A DNA stretch of 64,000 bases from Phoronis australis (taxonomy: Eukaryota; Phoronida; Phoronidae), in the NCBI GenBank assembly GCA_002633005.1, contig NMRA01000006.1, forward strand, positions 1,699,359 to 1,763,358. Reading direction: 5' to 3'. Positions 1 through 15,100 of the stretch are shown here, piece by piece. The notes below the pieces were generated by a model. The model was not told the origin of the DNA and ran no database searches. It worked only from the letters and a program-made list of their open reading frames with translations. The number at the start of each line of letters is the position of its first letter. Position 1 is the first letter of the stretch. Made by a program: the position numbers and the translations under genes.

Positions 1-41
1 GGGGTAAGGGTAGGTAGATGAAGGAGGCTTTATGAGCTTAG

Positions 42-107
42 GAGGAGGAGCGTGAGAAGCGGGAAGAGGGAGTGGCTAGGAGGTGGGCGGAGCTTAGGGA
101 GGAAGAG
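42..107 (+). CDS. scrib: scrib exon a: charged coiled-coil-like segment (5' edge uncertain)
   Basis: Twenty-two Glu/Arg-rich codons (EEEREKREE...AELREEE) run in frame into the next exon, with donor GTAAGA at 108. A TAG lies in frame at 39-41. So either the acceptor is the AG at 40-41, which has a poor pyrimidine tract, or an indel breaks an exon that starts further left. The motif GAGCTTAGG occurs at both ends of the exon (near 34 and 90), which suggests an internal duplication. Confidence 0.55.
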
Positions 108-3100
108 GTAAGATGGTCTAAGGAGATGAAGTTTTCACTGGATTACCTTGCACATGTAGTGCTATTTATGTACTTGTCATAACACAGGTCAAATCAATAG
201 ACTCTTTGTTGCCATACACAAAGTCTTAGTCACGTTTGACCTGAGTGGTCTTGCAAAGTTTGAAAATAACCGCTTGCTTAGTTCATATTGCTTTGATTAT
301 GGTGGAAACTAGTTGTTAAGCTTTCAAATTGACTGAACGCTATATAATAAAATTCGTACAAGCCGCATCCAACTGGAGTGATATGCTAGTAAGGCAATAT
401 CCAACTTATGTGTAATTGTGCTTAATACTCTGTCTTTGGTTTACAGGAACTTGCTAGACTTGAGAAGGAGCGACGTATGAAGGAGACTAGCCAACTGAAG
501 TCACTGGGCCAGCCGACCACCACCAGTGCACTGGATGATATACCATGGGCTGAGGATGATGATGATATACAGTCAGCATTTGTATCCTTCTCCCAGCCGA
601 TGCAGCCTCCTCCACCCAAGGTAGTGTTCACAAGGAGTGTTGTGGTTCATGGGTAATGGGCACACGACTTTTCTATGAAATGGATTGCATTCCAGATGGT
701 TGTGAGTTTCTACTAGTTGTATTGTGGGCTTTGGAAACAGATGCAAGATCTTGTGTTATGTTGGTGTGGTCGTGTGTGATTGGTTCATTGGGACAATATT
801 ATAGCCTTGCTGATCGTACACTAGGTTTAGGTACTATTTCAAAATGTTAGAGCTCTCTCTGCCTTGGATAGATAGAAAATAATGAAGGGGTGGTAATGTG
901 AATCTTAGGCTTAGAAAGACAAGTTTGTTCCACCAGTCATGGTTGTTTAAAGGGGCAATTCACTGCTTTAAAAATGCTACCGTGCACACCCAATGTTGAA
1001 TTGTTGCCGAACAAGCTTGCAACTCACCTCACAGTCATTATGTACGTGTGCCATTTACGAATGTGCCATTATGGGGTTGATTGAGTCACCGGTGGTTTTG
1101 ATGTTCTTGAGGTATCGTTCGCATGCTCAAAGTTGTTTTTCGTTTTAAAGCCAGAGCCAGTGACAAAGAGTCAGCTACCGATGCCTGTGTCGCGTTCATC
1201 AATGGCGGGGACTGTCACACGATCCCAGCCCACAGAAACGACCAAGGTGACGCAGTACCGGCCCAAGTCAACCAGCCAATCAGGGTCCAACATCCCGTCC
1301 TACCGAGGCTCGACGTCATCCCTGGGATCGTCATCATCGCGTCTACCAGGTGACATCACGGTCGTCAAGACGACGACCGTGGTGAAGCACATCCACCCCG
1401 AACAGCTACCACATGGTGGTCGGAGCTCATCATCTTCGTCAGCGAGTAGCCCTGTATTTGCTCACAAGTCGCCCGTGGTAAGAGTTAGTAAAAGCAATCA
1501 TGGCTTGTCACTTTCAAATAACCATGCATAGTCATTGTTGGTAGTAATTGATTCCCATTATTGTCGTCCCGCACATGCACACCTGATAGGCAGGAGTGAT
1601 GCTAGTATTGCCATGACATTATAGACATTCTTTTTGTTAGCTGTCCAAACTTCTGCGGTTTTATGCAGTGAAATTTCAGTGTAGTCATTTTTTCTTGGAA
1701 TAATGTATTCTGAATTATGCTATAATAAAATGTGTGTGGGATTCCAAAGTTGCACTGGAAGACTCGCTAACCAAAGAATGCTCATTGTGTTAAGTACCCT
1801 CAGTTATATGTAAACAGATGGCACTGTCTGGATATGTCTATCCAGGCAACACAAAACCAAGCTTGGTGCGTCTCAACGTAGTCATGCAAAGCTCATCCTA
1901 TTGCACAGTAGGGCTACTAACTGTAACTGTGAGTTTGCAGAAACTCTAAATATAGTCGAATGTTTGACTTTGAATTTACTATAAGAAGGGTTTGTGAAAA
2001 GTCCTTGAATTTTTTTAAAGGTAACTGAAAGCTCTATATATAGTGACGTTGACACTTTGTGGAATCTTATGTTATGTCAAAGAATCTCGTGTTTGTTATT
2101 CATATGTCAGTTCCTAAGGAATTAAGTGTGCATATCAAAGTGACATGGTGTTTTTTGTAATATTTGAATCTATGTGGGAGTTGTCCATCGTTTATTCTGC
2201 TGTGTTGTTTTAGCATTTATACTTGGAGTGCAAAATTTTGATTGAATGCTTGAATTTTGCATTAACTAGCCTGGCCTGTGGATCAATTTGGGCATGTTGG
2301 CCTATGCTTGCACAGAGGAACTCTGTGTGCTTTTTTTAAACATTAAGTTCATTTTGGTACTGTATTTAATTCGGGATTGAAATTCAGCCTCTGTAACAGC
2401 ATGGGTGCAGCTTTGGTTATGTAATTTGGTTATGTAATTTTAATTGGAAAACATGTTAGATATCACATTTCCTTCTAATGGCTAGAACATTCTGGTACTA
2501 AAGTCTGGCCTCGAGCTATGAGAGGTCAGAGAACTAACTTTTGTTCAAAGAGTCTAAATTTTCTTGTTTTGTCCTAACTGCTAATATTTATTACCTTTTG
2601 TCAAAGAAATTGATTTTAGTAGTGAAAATCTAGTCAAATCTGTTCAAAACTTTTGACATGGGACTTGTGATGTCCAATCATAACTTAGCTAACTAACCGT
2701 GCCATTATGCTTGCACACAGCCGGTGCCATCTACCACGCCCACTAAAGTGCCTCCTCCTGTCAAACCTAAGCCCAAGTTACGACCTGTCGACCTCAGCAG
2801 TAGCAGCGAGGATCTGCTTGACCCGGTCAGGTGCGCGCGCCGTCCGTCGGCTCAAATTGTCGCATCCCCGCCTTCCGAGGTAACCAAGCATTTCTAAAGC
2901 GTGTGACACGTTTCGGTGCGTTTCGCAAGGCCGCAGCATGCTTTCACTAACTAAAACAGTTGTCATGCTTGCCGCATGCTTATTGCTGCTTGAGTTGATT
3001 GCTGTTGTTCTAGTGTTGCATTTGCTTGCCCCTAATAGCATCTGCTTGCAATGAAGAGTTCAATCCAATGCCCGTGTCCTGCTATGTCCCCCTTCCCTTG

Positions 3101-6100
3101 TACATAAACATTTCCCACCCTCTGTCTGTCCTTGTTGCGTCCTGTTCAAGTCTTGTTCTCCGTCTACTGAAATGCTTTGAAGGTACAGTGCATGACAAAA
3201 CTAATCAGATGAAATAACATTTCCGGTTATGACAGTCACTTCTCCCAAATGCTAAAATAGCTGGTAATGATTGTCATGTCAACTAAATTCTAATTACAGA
3301 AAGGCTAACTTTCTCGTTAAATCCCCCTTTTGTTTTCGATCGTTATGGAAGGGTACTCTGAATCTGAATTTGACTTGGACCCTGTCATGACGTGGAGTTT
3401 TGTCATTTTGTCTGAATGGTTTTGGCGTGTACTGTTTAGTAGAGATTGTGCCAGAGGAGTTTCATTTTTGGAAAACTGCTGAACTGAGAGTTCGCCGGAG
3501 TGTGCGCGTGCGCGTGAAAGATGCCACAATTCACATTATAAATGCCAGCTTTGCGCAGATACGCCATGCTGAATTCTAGTAATGTTCTCGTGAAGAGAGA
3601 AGGTACCTCAGAAGAGCATTTATCATGTAAAATGTGGTACGTTTGGTACAAGGTGCCCTCTACATATGTATGACTGTAGTATGGAGTGTAGAGGCTCGTG
3701 AAACTTACGTTAGCTGTGCATACGAAAGGTACGTGAGCTGTACTAAACCGTAGTTAGCGTGACTAAACTATGACCAGCATTGTACTACTAATGTGTTGGA
3801 GCTATGGAGCACCGCAATAAAAGCTTGTAATGCTTCAATGGTAGGTCTTGTTTTATTACGTTCCCTTCCCAGTTCAGTTCAATTTGACCAACACGAATTA
3901 ACCGCATGATGTAACACAACCGACTGATGGGTGAAAAGGAGTTTAACAACGGTAACATCAACTTGTGGCTGCTGCCGCATTGTCGAAATGTCTATCCTGG
4001 TCGTGTATGTTGACAGAACAAGAAAACATTCGATGGGGCATATGACTCGCCCAGCAAGCGAGCGTTCTCGTCCATACCAGTATTTGGTGGAGATGTCACG
4101 CCAGTCAAGAGAGCGTCGAAAATGGAGCACAGTCCAGTGGCTTCTCCGAGGCAGTCTGCAATACCCGTTGTGAGAGGTTCTCGGATTCCATCCTCCTCCT
4201 CCTCTAAGTTAGTTGCTTCCCCTAGGTCTGACCCATTTCAATATAGTGATGACAGCTTCGATGGCCCTGCTGAAACACATTCCCATCAGTCTTCTTCGCC
4301 ATCTGTTGACGCTGTTTCATTGGAGGTCGATAGAAGACAGGAAACCTACGCCCCGCATGACACTGCATTCAGTTCTCTGTCTTCTGCATCTGGAACTGCT
4401 CTTAAAGAAACTCCGGTTGTGGCAGTCAGTTCTATGCAAGAGGTTTCATGTCAGGATGTACAGTCAACTGGCGAGATGGTTGCTGAGGTTCCCCCTGTCC
4501 GACCGTCTTCAATTCCAGCGCCATCCAAAAGGCCCACTCCTGTGCCTCGGTCCTTGAAATCTGGTAGCATTAAATCTGGCATTCCTAGCCCAGGTCAATC
4601 CGTCATTTCTAAGAAATCTACAGGGGAATTGCCCAGTCCAGTTTCGCCTCTAGCTAGTTCTAGACCTGCTAAAACACCACAACCTGCGTCAGCACTGCCC
4701 AAGCCTAGCATCAAGACACCAACAAAATCTGTAGGCTCTGGTATACCAAGGGCATCTCCATCGGGATCGAAGACGCCATCGCAGAGCTCTGAGACTGGCA
4801 TAGGAGCCATGTCCCTCGAGGACCAGCGACAGTCTGGTATACCTCGGCCTGGTACCAAGGTAAGTGGTACATGGTCCCTGTCTCCTGCTTTAGTCTATGC
4901 CTTTCAGTTGCTGGAGTTCTGTGCCTGAGTATGGCTTACTTCAGCTTTGTTTTTCATTTCCTTTCCTTTCCTGTTGGTGCGGGCGTCTTTGAACTCTTTG
5001 AAAACTATAAAATCTCAGTAGAGTCGTTGTCATTTTGGCTTCGCTTGCGTGAGGTAAACCTAAGGTTGTACTTTGAATGTAAGTCAGCTAGATCTGTCAT
5101 TCATTTGGCATTGTCGCTTGATTTGCTTTTTGGTTGAACCAGTCATCTGGTGCTTTCTCCCTTTAATTTTCTGCTTCAGACTGTTTCAGTTTCAGTTTCT
5201 GGTAAAATTCCAGTTGCACTACCACTGAAAAAGGTGTAATCGAAAAATTTCTCACGGTTCTAGTGGTCGTACGCGTGCTTTGCTACAAGAGTAGCTTGAT
5301 GGTGGTGTAGACATTGATGCATGACGAGTCCTATGCTGTTCTAGCTCTTAAAACCATGTCCATGTGCATAGACAGGCAGATTATGTAGGACTTAATCACA
5401 CAGTTTAAAATCGCGGTGGCAGTGTGACTCGGGCTTTAATGGAAGCAAAATGTAGCTGAGTTTGTGTGATGTTGGTTTGATATTGAGTTATTGAAAAGCG
5501 AACCAATATTTGGAAAACAGTGTATTTTTTCTGTGTTTGAACTTAAAGTGGATTCGCACATTTCTCATAGTACTTGCTTCTCTTATCAAGACGTTCGACG
5601 TGTCTAAACATCAAGGGAGTTTCGGATGGTAGTGATGAGTTTGTGCAAGATTGATTAAAACTGAATGCGATGTATGAAGAGATCATTTCTATTACTGGAC
5701 CTGCGAAAGTTCTTTTGATGATTTGACCTCAGAAAGTTAAATTTTTTTATTTTTTAGAGTGACAGGTGTATGTTTTTAAAACTTTCTTCAAAATGCTGGT
5801 CAAAATAACTTACATAGACAAGAAATTTTGGAAGTTGGAGTTGATGGAAGGGCATGGTGAAAACGATGAAATATGTTTCCTTTTGAAAGTGCTGGTAGTT
5901 CTGGAGGACTCCAATATTTCATTAACTTAATCTCTCACAACTACTGTTTATTTTAAGTAGATATCTATTAAAAGTAACTCCCGTTTGGTTTCCATATCGA
6001 CTATCACGTCATAGGTAGGTTCCAGCCCATACCACGTAATTAAAGTTAGTTTTGCATAAGATTGCATGGAGGCATTGCATTAACACCAACCATGCCAGTG

Positions 6101-9100
6101 TGGATTACAAGATATAAGGTAACTGTGCTATGACATTCTGGGGGTCATTTTTGCAAAATAAGCTCAGATCCCAATGCAGGCTTCACTTCACTAATTCTGA
6201 TGACCTCATTAATAAAAGTTAAGTAGTTGAAATACGGTTATAAGCACTTTTGAAATTTCCGTCGTACTTGGGCAATGTTGTGCTTGATATTTGAAAGCTA
6301 TTTTGTGAACTTGGCCCTAGATGTCTCCCCCATAGCTAGCTGCTTGTCGCATGAATCACTGAAATGCTCTCAGAATTACCTTAACTATATGCTTTGCCCA
6401 GTAGAAAAACTTAGTCTTCTTCTGGTAATATGTTGTCTAAACTCAACCTGTTATTATTTATTGTGTGTTTTATGTTAAATGTGTTTTGTGGTTCGTTTTT
6501 CCTTTCAGTTTCCAATTTAGAAATTAATGAACACAGTTGTTCACGTTTAGTGTAATCCTTCCTAATGCTGTTTTAACTTTCATTTTTCAAGTCGGAAATC
6601 TGTTAATCTCACTGTTTTCTTCGATCTACTGTTGAACAATTCTAATAATTATTGTGTAGGTTACGTGCGAGTTGTTTAGATGATAATGTCTCCATTGTGG
6701 GTATGCTGTGTTTTCAGGGTGATGGCAACCTGTCGTTTAGCCAAAAGAAAACTTATTTTGAGAAAGAAATTGAAGCTCAGACTACTCCTGGTAAGAACTG
6801 TATGGTTCGTGCTCATTCAATTGTTTGTTTATTGTGAAGAGTGATTAAATTCACCAAATGGGCATTGTGTTGTGTTTGTTTTGAGGAACTGCTTATGGCG
6901 ATACATGTAGTGTTTTAGTTCAAATTTTGCGTAGCACTACAGGTCCTCGGTGCCTTGACTTTGGAGCCGAATACTGGCCCCACTCCGCTATGAATTTTTT
7001 AAAATCACGTTAAGTTCCTCTCGTCAGTCCCAAAAGTTCCTCACCAATAATTAAAAAATTCCCCTCAATGTTCACGGTTGGAATCACTTGTGCAATATGT
7101 TTTGGCTACTTGAGCCAATATCAATGAGGGGTTACCAGGGCTTGGAATTTTCCCCTTTTAAAAGGATTTCCTCCTTTGGTTTCGATTTCCTCTTATTTGA
7201 TTTCTAGTTTACTCTTTTTGTCTCTTTTTATCATTATTTTAACTTTATTCATGCGAAAACGTTTATTTTTCTTAAATTCATTTTACACCACAAAAATATT
7301 TCTATCACATAAGCCTGTGGAATGATACACCACCTGGAAAATTTTCCTCTTTTGTCATTGGTCATTCCAAACCCAGGGTTACAACGAGAAGTGGTGGAAT
7401 ATGGAATTGATGGTGACCAGAGCCTCACGGAAGTTATAGGTACCTTTCCCCATAAGTGAGTGAGGGCCCTGCCTTGCAATAATAACACGCTGTTTATTTT
7501 CAAACGAGTGTAAATTATCTGATTTGTTATGAATTGTGTTCCAGAAACTTCCGATGGTCTGTCTTCAGGGTAAGTTCATTTCTGGTAGTGTTTTGTTGTT
7601 TAGCTATTATTGCATTTCCAGATAACTTAAACTTGCAGTCAGTTCTGCCTTTAATAATTGTTGTTTTGCTTACTTTTGTGTTGAACCAGTGCTTATTGTG
7701 TGTTAAATTACTGTGAGAGTATTTTATGTACTGCTATCGAGATCTCTCTGTTGAACTTAACCTCACGGGGTGTTGGCTTAATATACTGCATGTGGTCTTT
7801 TTCTTTGCTTATTGCAACTTATCTGGGCTGAGATTTCTTGCTGAAAAGCTGTACAGATCATGTGCAATCGCTGGCCAGTTCTCTAGTTCTTTTGTTCATG
7901 CTTCTCAAAAAGAGGAGAAACGACCTTAAAGATAGAGCAATTAACCACCACAGAATTAAGATTTTCAGTCTTTGAAAAGTGAGACAGCCTTGCGTGTGCA
8001 TCTTTCTGCATTCCCCTCCTTCAGGGGAAGTTTCCACTTTCTTTCGTCATTCTAGTATTCCTGTGCGCAACGCAAAACTCGACAAGAGTCGATTACCAAC
8101 CAGGGTGCCCGGTAAAACGTTGGTCACGTCCGATAGGTTGACCGCAAACGACAGAAATATCAAGGAAGCTGAAAAGCGGGCACGAGAGCGAGTGGCAAGG
8201 TCTGCTTAATGTTTCTAGTTTCACTGCTGTGTCTTTCCAAGTTGTTGTCAAACAGTTTTCTCTGCCAAGCTCTGCGGTATGTCATGGGCAATTGATGTCT
8301 CGAAAACAGAATGACTGCACCCCCTGGACCAAAATTAGAACTGTTGAAAAAAATGGCCTATTAATGGGAACTGGGCACATCGCAGCAAAGTGTGTCTGAG
8401 TGTAAAAACTGATTATTTAGCTGTACCATCAGCTAAAAGTGTGTGCAGTGGTTATGGAGAGGTCAGTTCGCCCATTTTACTCGGTCCTGTGTGGCATTTC
8501 CTTTCACATCCACACCAAGTGCCCTTCTTGTTTAAGAAAACCTCTTTTCCTAGTTTCACTCGCATCAGTATATGTTAATGTTTTGTAAAATTGCAGCTGT
8601 ATTATTTTTGTTGTTTTTGATTGAAATAAAAACTATGAACTTTCTTTTTTTGTTAGGTTGTTCATCGCTCGTATTTCCTGAGTTTCATTTTCTGTTCAAA
8701 GTTATGTAGTTACTGCTGCATAACTCAGTTCATTTTCTGTTCAAAGTTATATAGTTACTGTTGCATAACTCTCAGTGCATTTTGACACTCTTGTCGTGAC
8801 TTAAAATCTATCTAATAATTGTTATAATTAGATTTCTCTGCAACTCCGTTTTCTTTTCAATGTTGTTCTAAGCATCTTCACCCTTTTCAGGTATGTACAA
8901 CACGTTGGTGCACCAAATATCTCCTTTGTATCTACCTATAATGTTAATTTCTGTCACCACACCGTCTTCCTTGTATAAAGTTATTATAAAGCATGATTTA
9001 GCATTATTGTAAACTATATTTGTCGGTAACAAGGGTTTTGTTGTTGGCAGGATGAAATCTCTTCAAAATGAAAATGCAAGTGACAGCCAAAGCGATTCCA

Positions 9101-12100
9101 AGACAGATGAAGGTAATTCTGACTTGAGACACTCATACATTTTGTGGGAGAATGCAATGTCCTATGTGAGAAGTGTCTTTGTTCCATGGGACGTGGGTTT
9201 TGAAAGTTAATTATGGCTAATTGAACTATTGTTTTGGAAAATTTTGTATTGAAACGAAATCGTCACTTTTATCTGAATTGGTCTTAAAAGATTTACAAAT
9301 TTTTTAGAAATCTCATTTTATTTGAGAATGTATAAAGTGTTAATTTAGACTTACCACAACACATGTCGACTCATGTTCACTCTGTTTTGTTAATGAAGAA
9401 AATGCCCATAGGTGTCACCTGTGGTCTCTTGAAATTTGACTTCGGACTTAAGTCAGCAATTTGGTCTTACTCTCCACACAACTGTTAATGAAAATAATTA
9501 AATCTTGCTTCAGCAAAAATGCAAACTTCCTGCGAGGAGATACACATGACTGCTAGGTAGACATATAATTTCTATAAATTATTACTACACTGTAATGCAC
9601 TCATAATTACTGGACTAAGTTTTTAGTCTGTAGTCTAAATCACTTTCATGATGAAGAACCCTGATTAGCTTAAAAACTGAAATGTGTTCGTCAGCACAGG
9701 GGTGTTTGTGATAAGATTCACAACTTGAATACATTCTCCAGTACAGTTAGGGCCTTAGTCTTAATGGGAGACAATTTTCAGTAGAGAAATTTACCCTAAT
9801 AAAAATCTGTGTTACAAAATTGAGGCTTTTTTGATTGAGTGAACAAGTCATGTGAACGCGAAAGCTTCTGGCAAAATAGTACAAAGCAGTAATGGTAGTC
9901 TATGTTTCGCTACAAACAGAAATATAAGTATTTCAAAAACAATTTCATTTATTTATTAGCTTTAATTGGGTTATATCAAGTCATGCTGTCAGGCCAGGTA
10001 AAATACATTTTACTTACCAAATCCAATCTTGGACGACATCTTTCCTTTTTAGAAAAACCACATGGTGAAGAAGTTGCCAGCTGTTTGTCGTGCTGTTTCT
10101 TTGAAGCCTTAATTAAAGGCGAATGCCACCCGATTTAGTTAGTCTTTTTTGCCGTCTTAATCGGCCTATTTCCACATCGCCTCGCGTACGGTCGACCTTA
10201 CCTTGCCAAGAGGTGTCGCGTTAACCTGTGAGGAAGGTGAGAAACGACGCTAGCGACGTCAATGGTTCATATGCATAGTGAATGTCGCTATGTTGCGGTG
10301 TATCGTTCCCGCTTGTCCGAACTAAGCAGCTGCGAGGAAAGCGAGTATATTGTTTTTTTTTACTTCCTCGAGAGTCCGAAATGCTTAGGAAGTGGCTCAT
10401 GGTAGTGAAGAATGAAATGAACACTGTAAATATCAAGTATGACACCTCCGTACGTGTCTGTGGCCTGCAGATCGGACAACGTCGACAGTGCCTCACGAAT
10501 GTCGGGCTTACCAAATAACTCCATACGTTCCGTTGTCTGAGCTTGTTCACGTCGCCTATTTAGTATTTCTTCATCACTGTATTCCTGTTCGAATTGATAG
10601 CCTGTAAGACTTAACAATCGATCCACCTGCGAAGTCGGGATTGATGAGCCGCTCTAGCTCGTCCTAAATCGGGATTGCGAGTTGCCATGTTGGCGTTTAT
10701 TAATGACCGTTCTGCTTCAAAATGAATTATTCTCACTCTAACCAATACTTATATAAATGTGAAACAAAGTCTGTCTCATTAGATGTAATTTGAAATGCTT
10801 TTGGAGTGTTCAGTGCACGAAATGATTTGAGAAGCCAGCAAGATGAATAGTCACTGCGTTACCGGCTTTAGGTGCAATAAAACTAATTGACGGGACACCG
10901 AGGCCGTGTGAGCTCTAAGTGTTTGCTGGCAGAAACTGTTGTGAAACAACTCGATTTCCATCCCACGACCAGGTGTTAGGGGAAACTTTATTTACATTTA
11001 CATTACTCAAATAATGATTGTCCAACTTCTAGCCTGACGGTGCTGTGGCCAAAGCGGAACTGAATTCGCGGCCCCCGACGAGTAAGTAGATTTGCAGTTT
11101 CGTGGCTAATTCACCAACATAATCACGTGCACATTACTTTGGCTCACTAGTATAGTTTTTTCTTGACTGGAAGTTTAGTTTTCACTGAACTTTGCCTGGT
11201 TTGTTCGTGTTTGTGATCAGTTTCCGGGCCACTGGCCGGGATAACGAGCGTTTTGTGTTTAGAACTCAGAAAATCACAAGTCTAAACAACACAGATCTAG
11301 GTTCTCCTGTCTGTATGTCACGGAAAATTCTTCGAAATTATCTCCAAACACATCCCAAACTCCTGCTACGGACCTTATTGGCCTGCCGAACTTTATAGGC
11401 TACGGTGTGTCCAAATACCAATAAATCCGTAAGAGCGAAATAAACAACACGTTTTTGTAAGAACTCGGTGTAATTGTAAGGGTTTTACATCGAAGTTTGA
11501 TGATTTATTGGTGCTAAACGATGACTCCAAGCGATAAGCTGACACCAGTAACCCGTGTTGTGAACTGCTGAACAGAACGCGTGTGAAACCGATGACGTAA
11601 TTGGATAATTTCAACACCTCCGTCTGCCGTCAGGTGTCAGGTAACGGAACCGCACGTGTCGTTATGGAGTAGAACTACTCGATCTAAATTGATACAAATT
11701 AGGTTGTTTTTTTGGGTGGCATGATCCTTTAAGTCCTGAGGGCTGCTTGGACAAGATACTTTATTGACATATATGCTAAGGTTCGCACAGTTAGCTCTAT
11801 TACACTTCTAATGTGAAACAAATCATTTTCAGATGGTGTTGGGGAAGATGGCTCGCTTAAGGTACGTAGCTTACTCTGGGTCGTGGGTACCCTATGCTTT
11901 AATCTTTGTTCAAATCCCCCATGCTCCCAAACTGCATGCTTAATGCTTCGTTTGAGGCAGTCAATTACAGTCTGGAAGAATTTGATCGTGTGTACCCGCC
12001 AGAACATATCAATCCCTAATTGAAAATTAATCTGCTCACGAAATGTGTTTAACGTATTAATTAGTTAGTTTCCCACGTAACAATAACTTAACGCAGATGT

Positions 12101-15100
12101 TAGGTATTGTCGCCTGGTTTGTTTTAAATCTTATTGCAGTTTTGCAGTGTTACTGCGTTTTGCTGTTGTTTTTTTTCTAATTATAACACAGACGAGTAAA
12201 GTGTATAGGTTCTGAAATGTTGTGAAGTGGTAGTAAGTGAGGATGGTCTTTCAAAGTCTATTTAACAGCAATATGTTTGCGTAACATGCATGCCGCTTTG
12301 TTCCTTCATCTGGGGTGGAAGTAACTCGGTCAAATCTGTCTCTAGATTCCAAGTTTCCCAAGTTTAGAAAACCTAAAACTAAAAGTTTCGACACGCGATG
12401 GTGACATCAAGGTAGAAGAGCGTTCTCGTGTCGTCGACGAAAAAGTCTCGCGAAAAACCGAGGCACATATTGATGAAGAAACGGGGAAGCCCGTGTTCCG
12501 AACGGTCGAATATGTCGTGAAAACAATCGAACACGAGGTAACGACTGTCGAGACCCCCTGCTTGGCTTCACGGGCTTTGTTTGCTATAACTGAAGGCGTG
12601 TGTATGTCTGCATGTTTTCTGTCTGGGAGGAGTACTTTCTCACTGGGCCAATATTGCTTATGAGGTGTTAAGTTCTGAACACTAACGTGTTAACTCCTAC
12701 TAACGCTAGAGTGGTTACTCTCACTCGACTGCTGACTTCTACTTGTGGGTGCTTTTGTAAATGGACTCTGTCACTCTTTCAAAGCAATGTTAGACATTTT
12801 ATGTTATGTTCTTGCTCTTGATTGTGAAAGACAAAGCTGAAATTGATTTGATGTATGTACAGGAAATTAGCAATATTTATTTCGCAATTAATATTATGTA
12901 ATACCTGGAAGACATTAGAAAGGGTCAAGTGGCTGTCCAAGGATTTTTTGGTATTTTTGGGAATTTAAGTAATTGCACCAGTACTTTTTAAATGAGAGTA
13001 GAATAATTAATACCATTATAAAGGGTAGACCTTTTTACACAAAACATGATTAGTCTCTTTGTTCTTTGACTAACAATAACGACGTATGTTTTGATAATGT
13101 TGACTTCAACCCGGCATGCGCATCCATGTGCTACATTGATGTTTAGATGGCGCTGTTGTCAAATATAGCTTCGTTCGCATATGGGAAAATTTTGTAATAC
13201 TGAAGTTTCCGAAATTTGGCCCAAAGATGGTATTATATTATTATGATTATTGTATCTGCAGTGGGCCTGAAATCCATTCACAAGCTGGTAGTTATCAATA
13301 AGCCATCACTTTTCTGTTACAACCGTGCAATGTAGTTGGGAATACGCGTGATGAAGAAATGGCCAATCAGAGGATCATAATTTATGATGTCTCACTTTAC
13401 AAAGCTTATGCCTGCCCTAAGATTTCGCCTGGGAAGAGCTGTCTTTTGTTGGCATAAATCATGTCCTATCCAAAGCACAATAGTACCACTAATATGTGAT
13501 TTTCAGAGACCGAACTGGTGTTACTTTGTAGGTTAAGACTTTACATTACAGTGCTTAGATTGCTGTCATCTTGAACAGGTCGTTATCATACCACATTTGA
13601 TAATACATTAAAATGCGCCAAAACAGTTGTCCTTTCCTTGTAATGTCTTCCTGATAGTACTTAATATGTCTCGTTGCCTTCTGTACTGTAAGTGAACTGT
13701 TACGATTAAAAGTGGGTCCCATTTGTTTTCAAGAATATCGTTTTGTTTGTCACAGATATTTTGGATATTGTGCAGTAGTGTTGCACTTTACTTCACGTCA
13801 GTTCATGATGGCATGTTTCCACGACAACCACAAGCATCATGTAGTTTTGGTTTTACTGAGAGACCCCTTTTCATTTGTGTACTTTCCTTTACTTTCCTTT
13901 GTTTCTATGTGCACTGTTATAGCTTTTCGAGTGGTTTTCTTTACGTGTCCGGTGACATCATCCCATTTTCTTTCACCTCGTTCCTAGCAAGTTATTGCAT
14001 TTGTTTCATTTCATTAACATTAGGTCTTGAATGTCTTGCCTTTTTTATGGCTACTGTCCAGTGCAATTTCATGCACGTTCACTGTTGTACTCTTTGCCGA
14101 TTCTGACAAAATGTGGAAATATTGAGGTATCACTGTTGCTTGAGTTGATTATGTATAAATATTTACCGTTTACAAATCGGAATGTATTTAACTTAGTTAA
14201 CTTATTGTGCCCTGGTAGTATTGCGGACTTTATTGTCATAGGCTGTTATTGCTGTGTTATTTTTCAGGTAGAGACCACAAAACAACAGATCGTCCAGTTA
14301 GAAGTAGACCAAAGCAGCCTCGATGCAATGGTAGCGGCGAATGGTAGGTCGGTATTACTTTTATGGTTATTAGCATGCCGTAGTGGAGTTGTCCTTTCTG
14401 TCTTCTGGTTGGTCGTCCGCAGTGCATGATGGGAGTCTCTTCTCTACTTCAGCGCCACCTATTGCTGTTCAGGCATCTAGTCAACACCTGCTATGTGGAT
14501 GGGTATAACTGTTTCCAAAATGCTTGTTTTTGGCACATTGTGGAGTATCTCTTGATCAGCCTCTCGCTGGTGTACTTACAGTGCAATTATTTACTAAATT
14601 TTGTGGTAATCATTGTTGGATGTTAGATTTCACTGCAATAAGCAATTATCGTTGACTTACTGCGACACTCATGGCTTCACTATATTTTTAACTCCGTATG
14701 TAGCCACTTTTTGTTGTCTATTGCTTATTGTAGTACTTGTACTGTGCGTATTTACCATTTGTACCTTTTGTATTGTTGGTTGTTACTAAGTGTTCCTTGT
14801 GGGCACGCTCACACTTTTTCTGATCTCTTCAGTGCATGTTCTTTTTATTTATGTTGTTGAACTGAGCATGAAAATGTTTTGGTTTTCAATGCACTTTTCT
14901 AGTCTTTTGCTAATCAGAAACTTGTCTTAAATACTAAAATGTTTTATGTGGTTAAAGTTTATGCCGTTACTGAGTATATTAATCTAAAATGATGCGAATG
15001 TCTTCAGTAGCGGGCCTTTGTCTTCAGTTTTCGTTCATTTATTGCCCGACAGATGAAATTAAAATATTGAGAAGGGGGCTGGAACAGATTGTACCTTTGA

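Noticed and set aside
1-41. Continuation of scrib exon a to the window edge
   Set aside because: A TAG in frame at 39-41 and stops in the other frames; possible only with an indel, so not claimed.
4595-4858. Minus-strand ORF of 87 codons
   Set aside because: Antisense shadow of the long scrib exon.
13712-14626. Overlapping Cys/Phe/Leu-rich ORFs before scrib exon m
   Set aside because: T-rich intron read in several frames at once; only 14268-14343 has splice sites and phase support.
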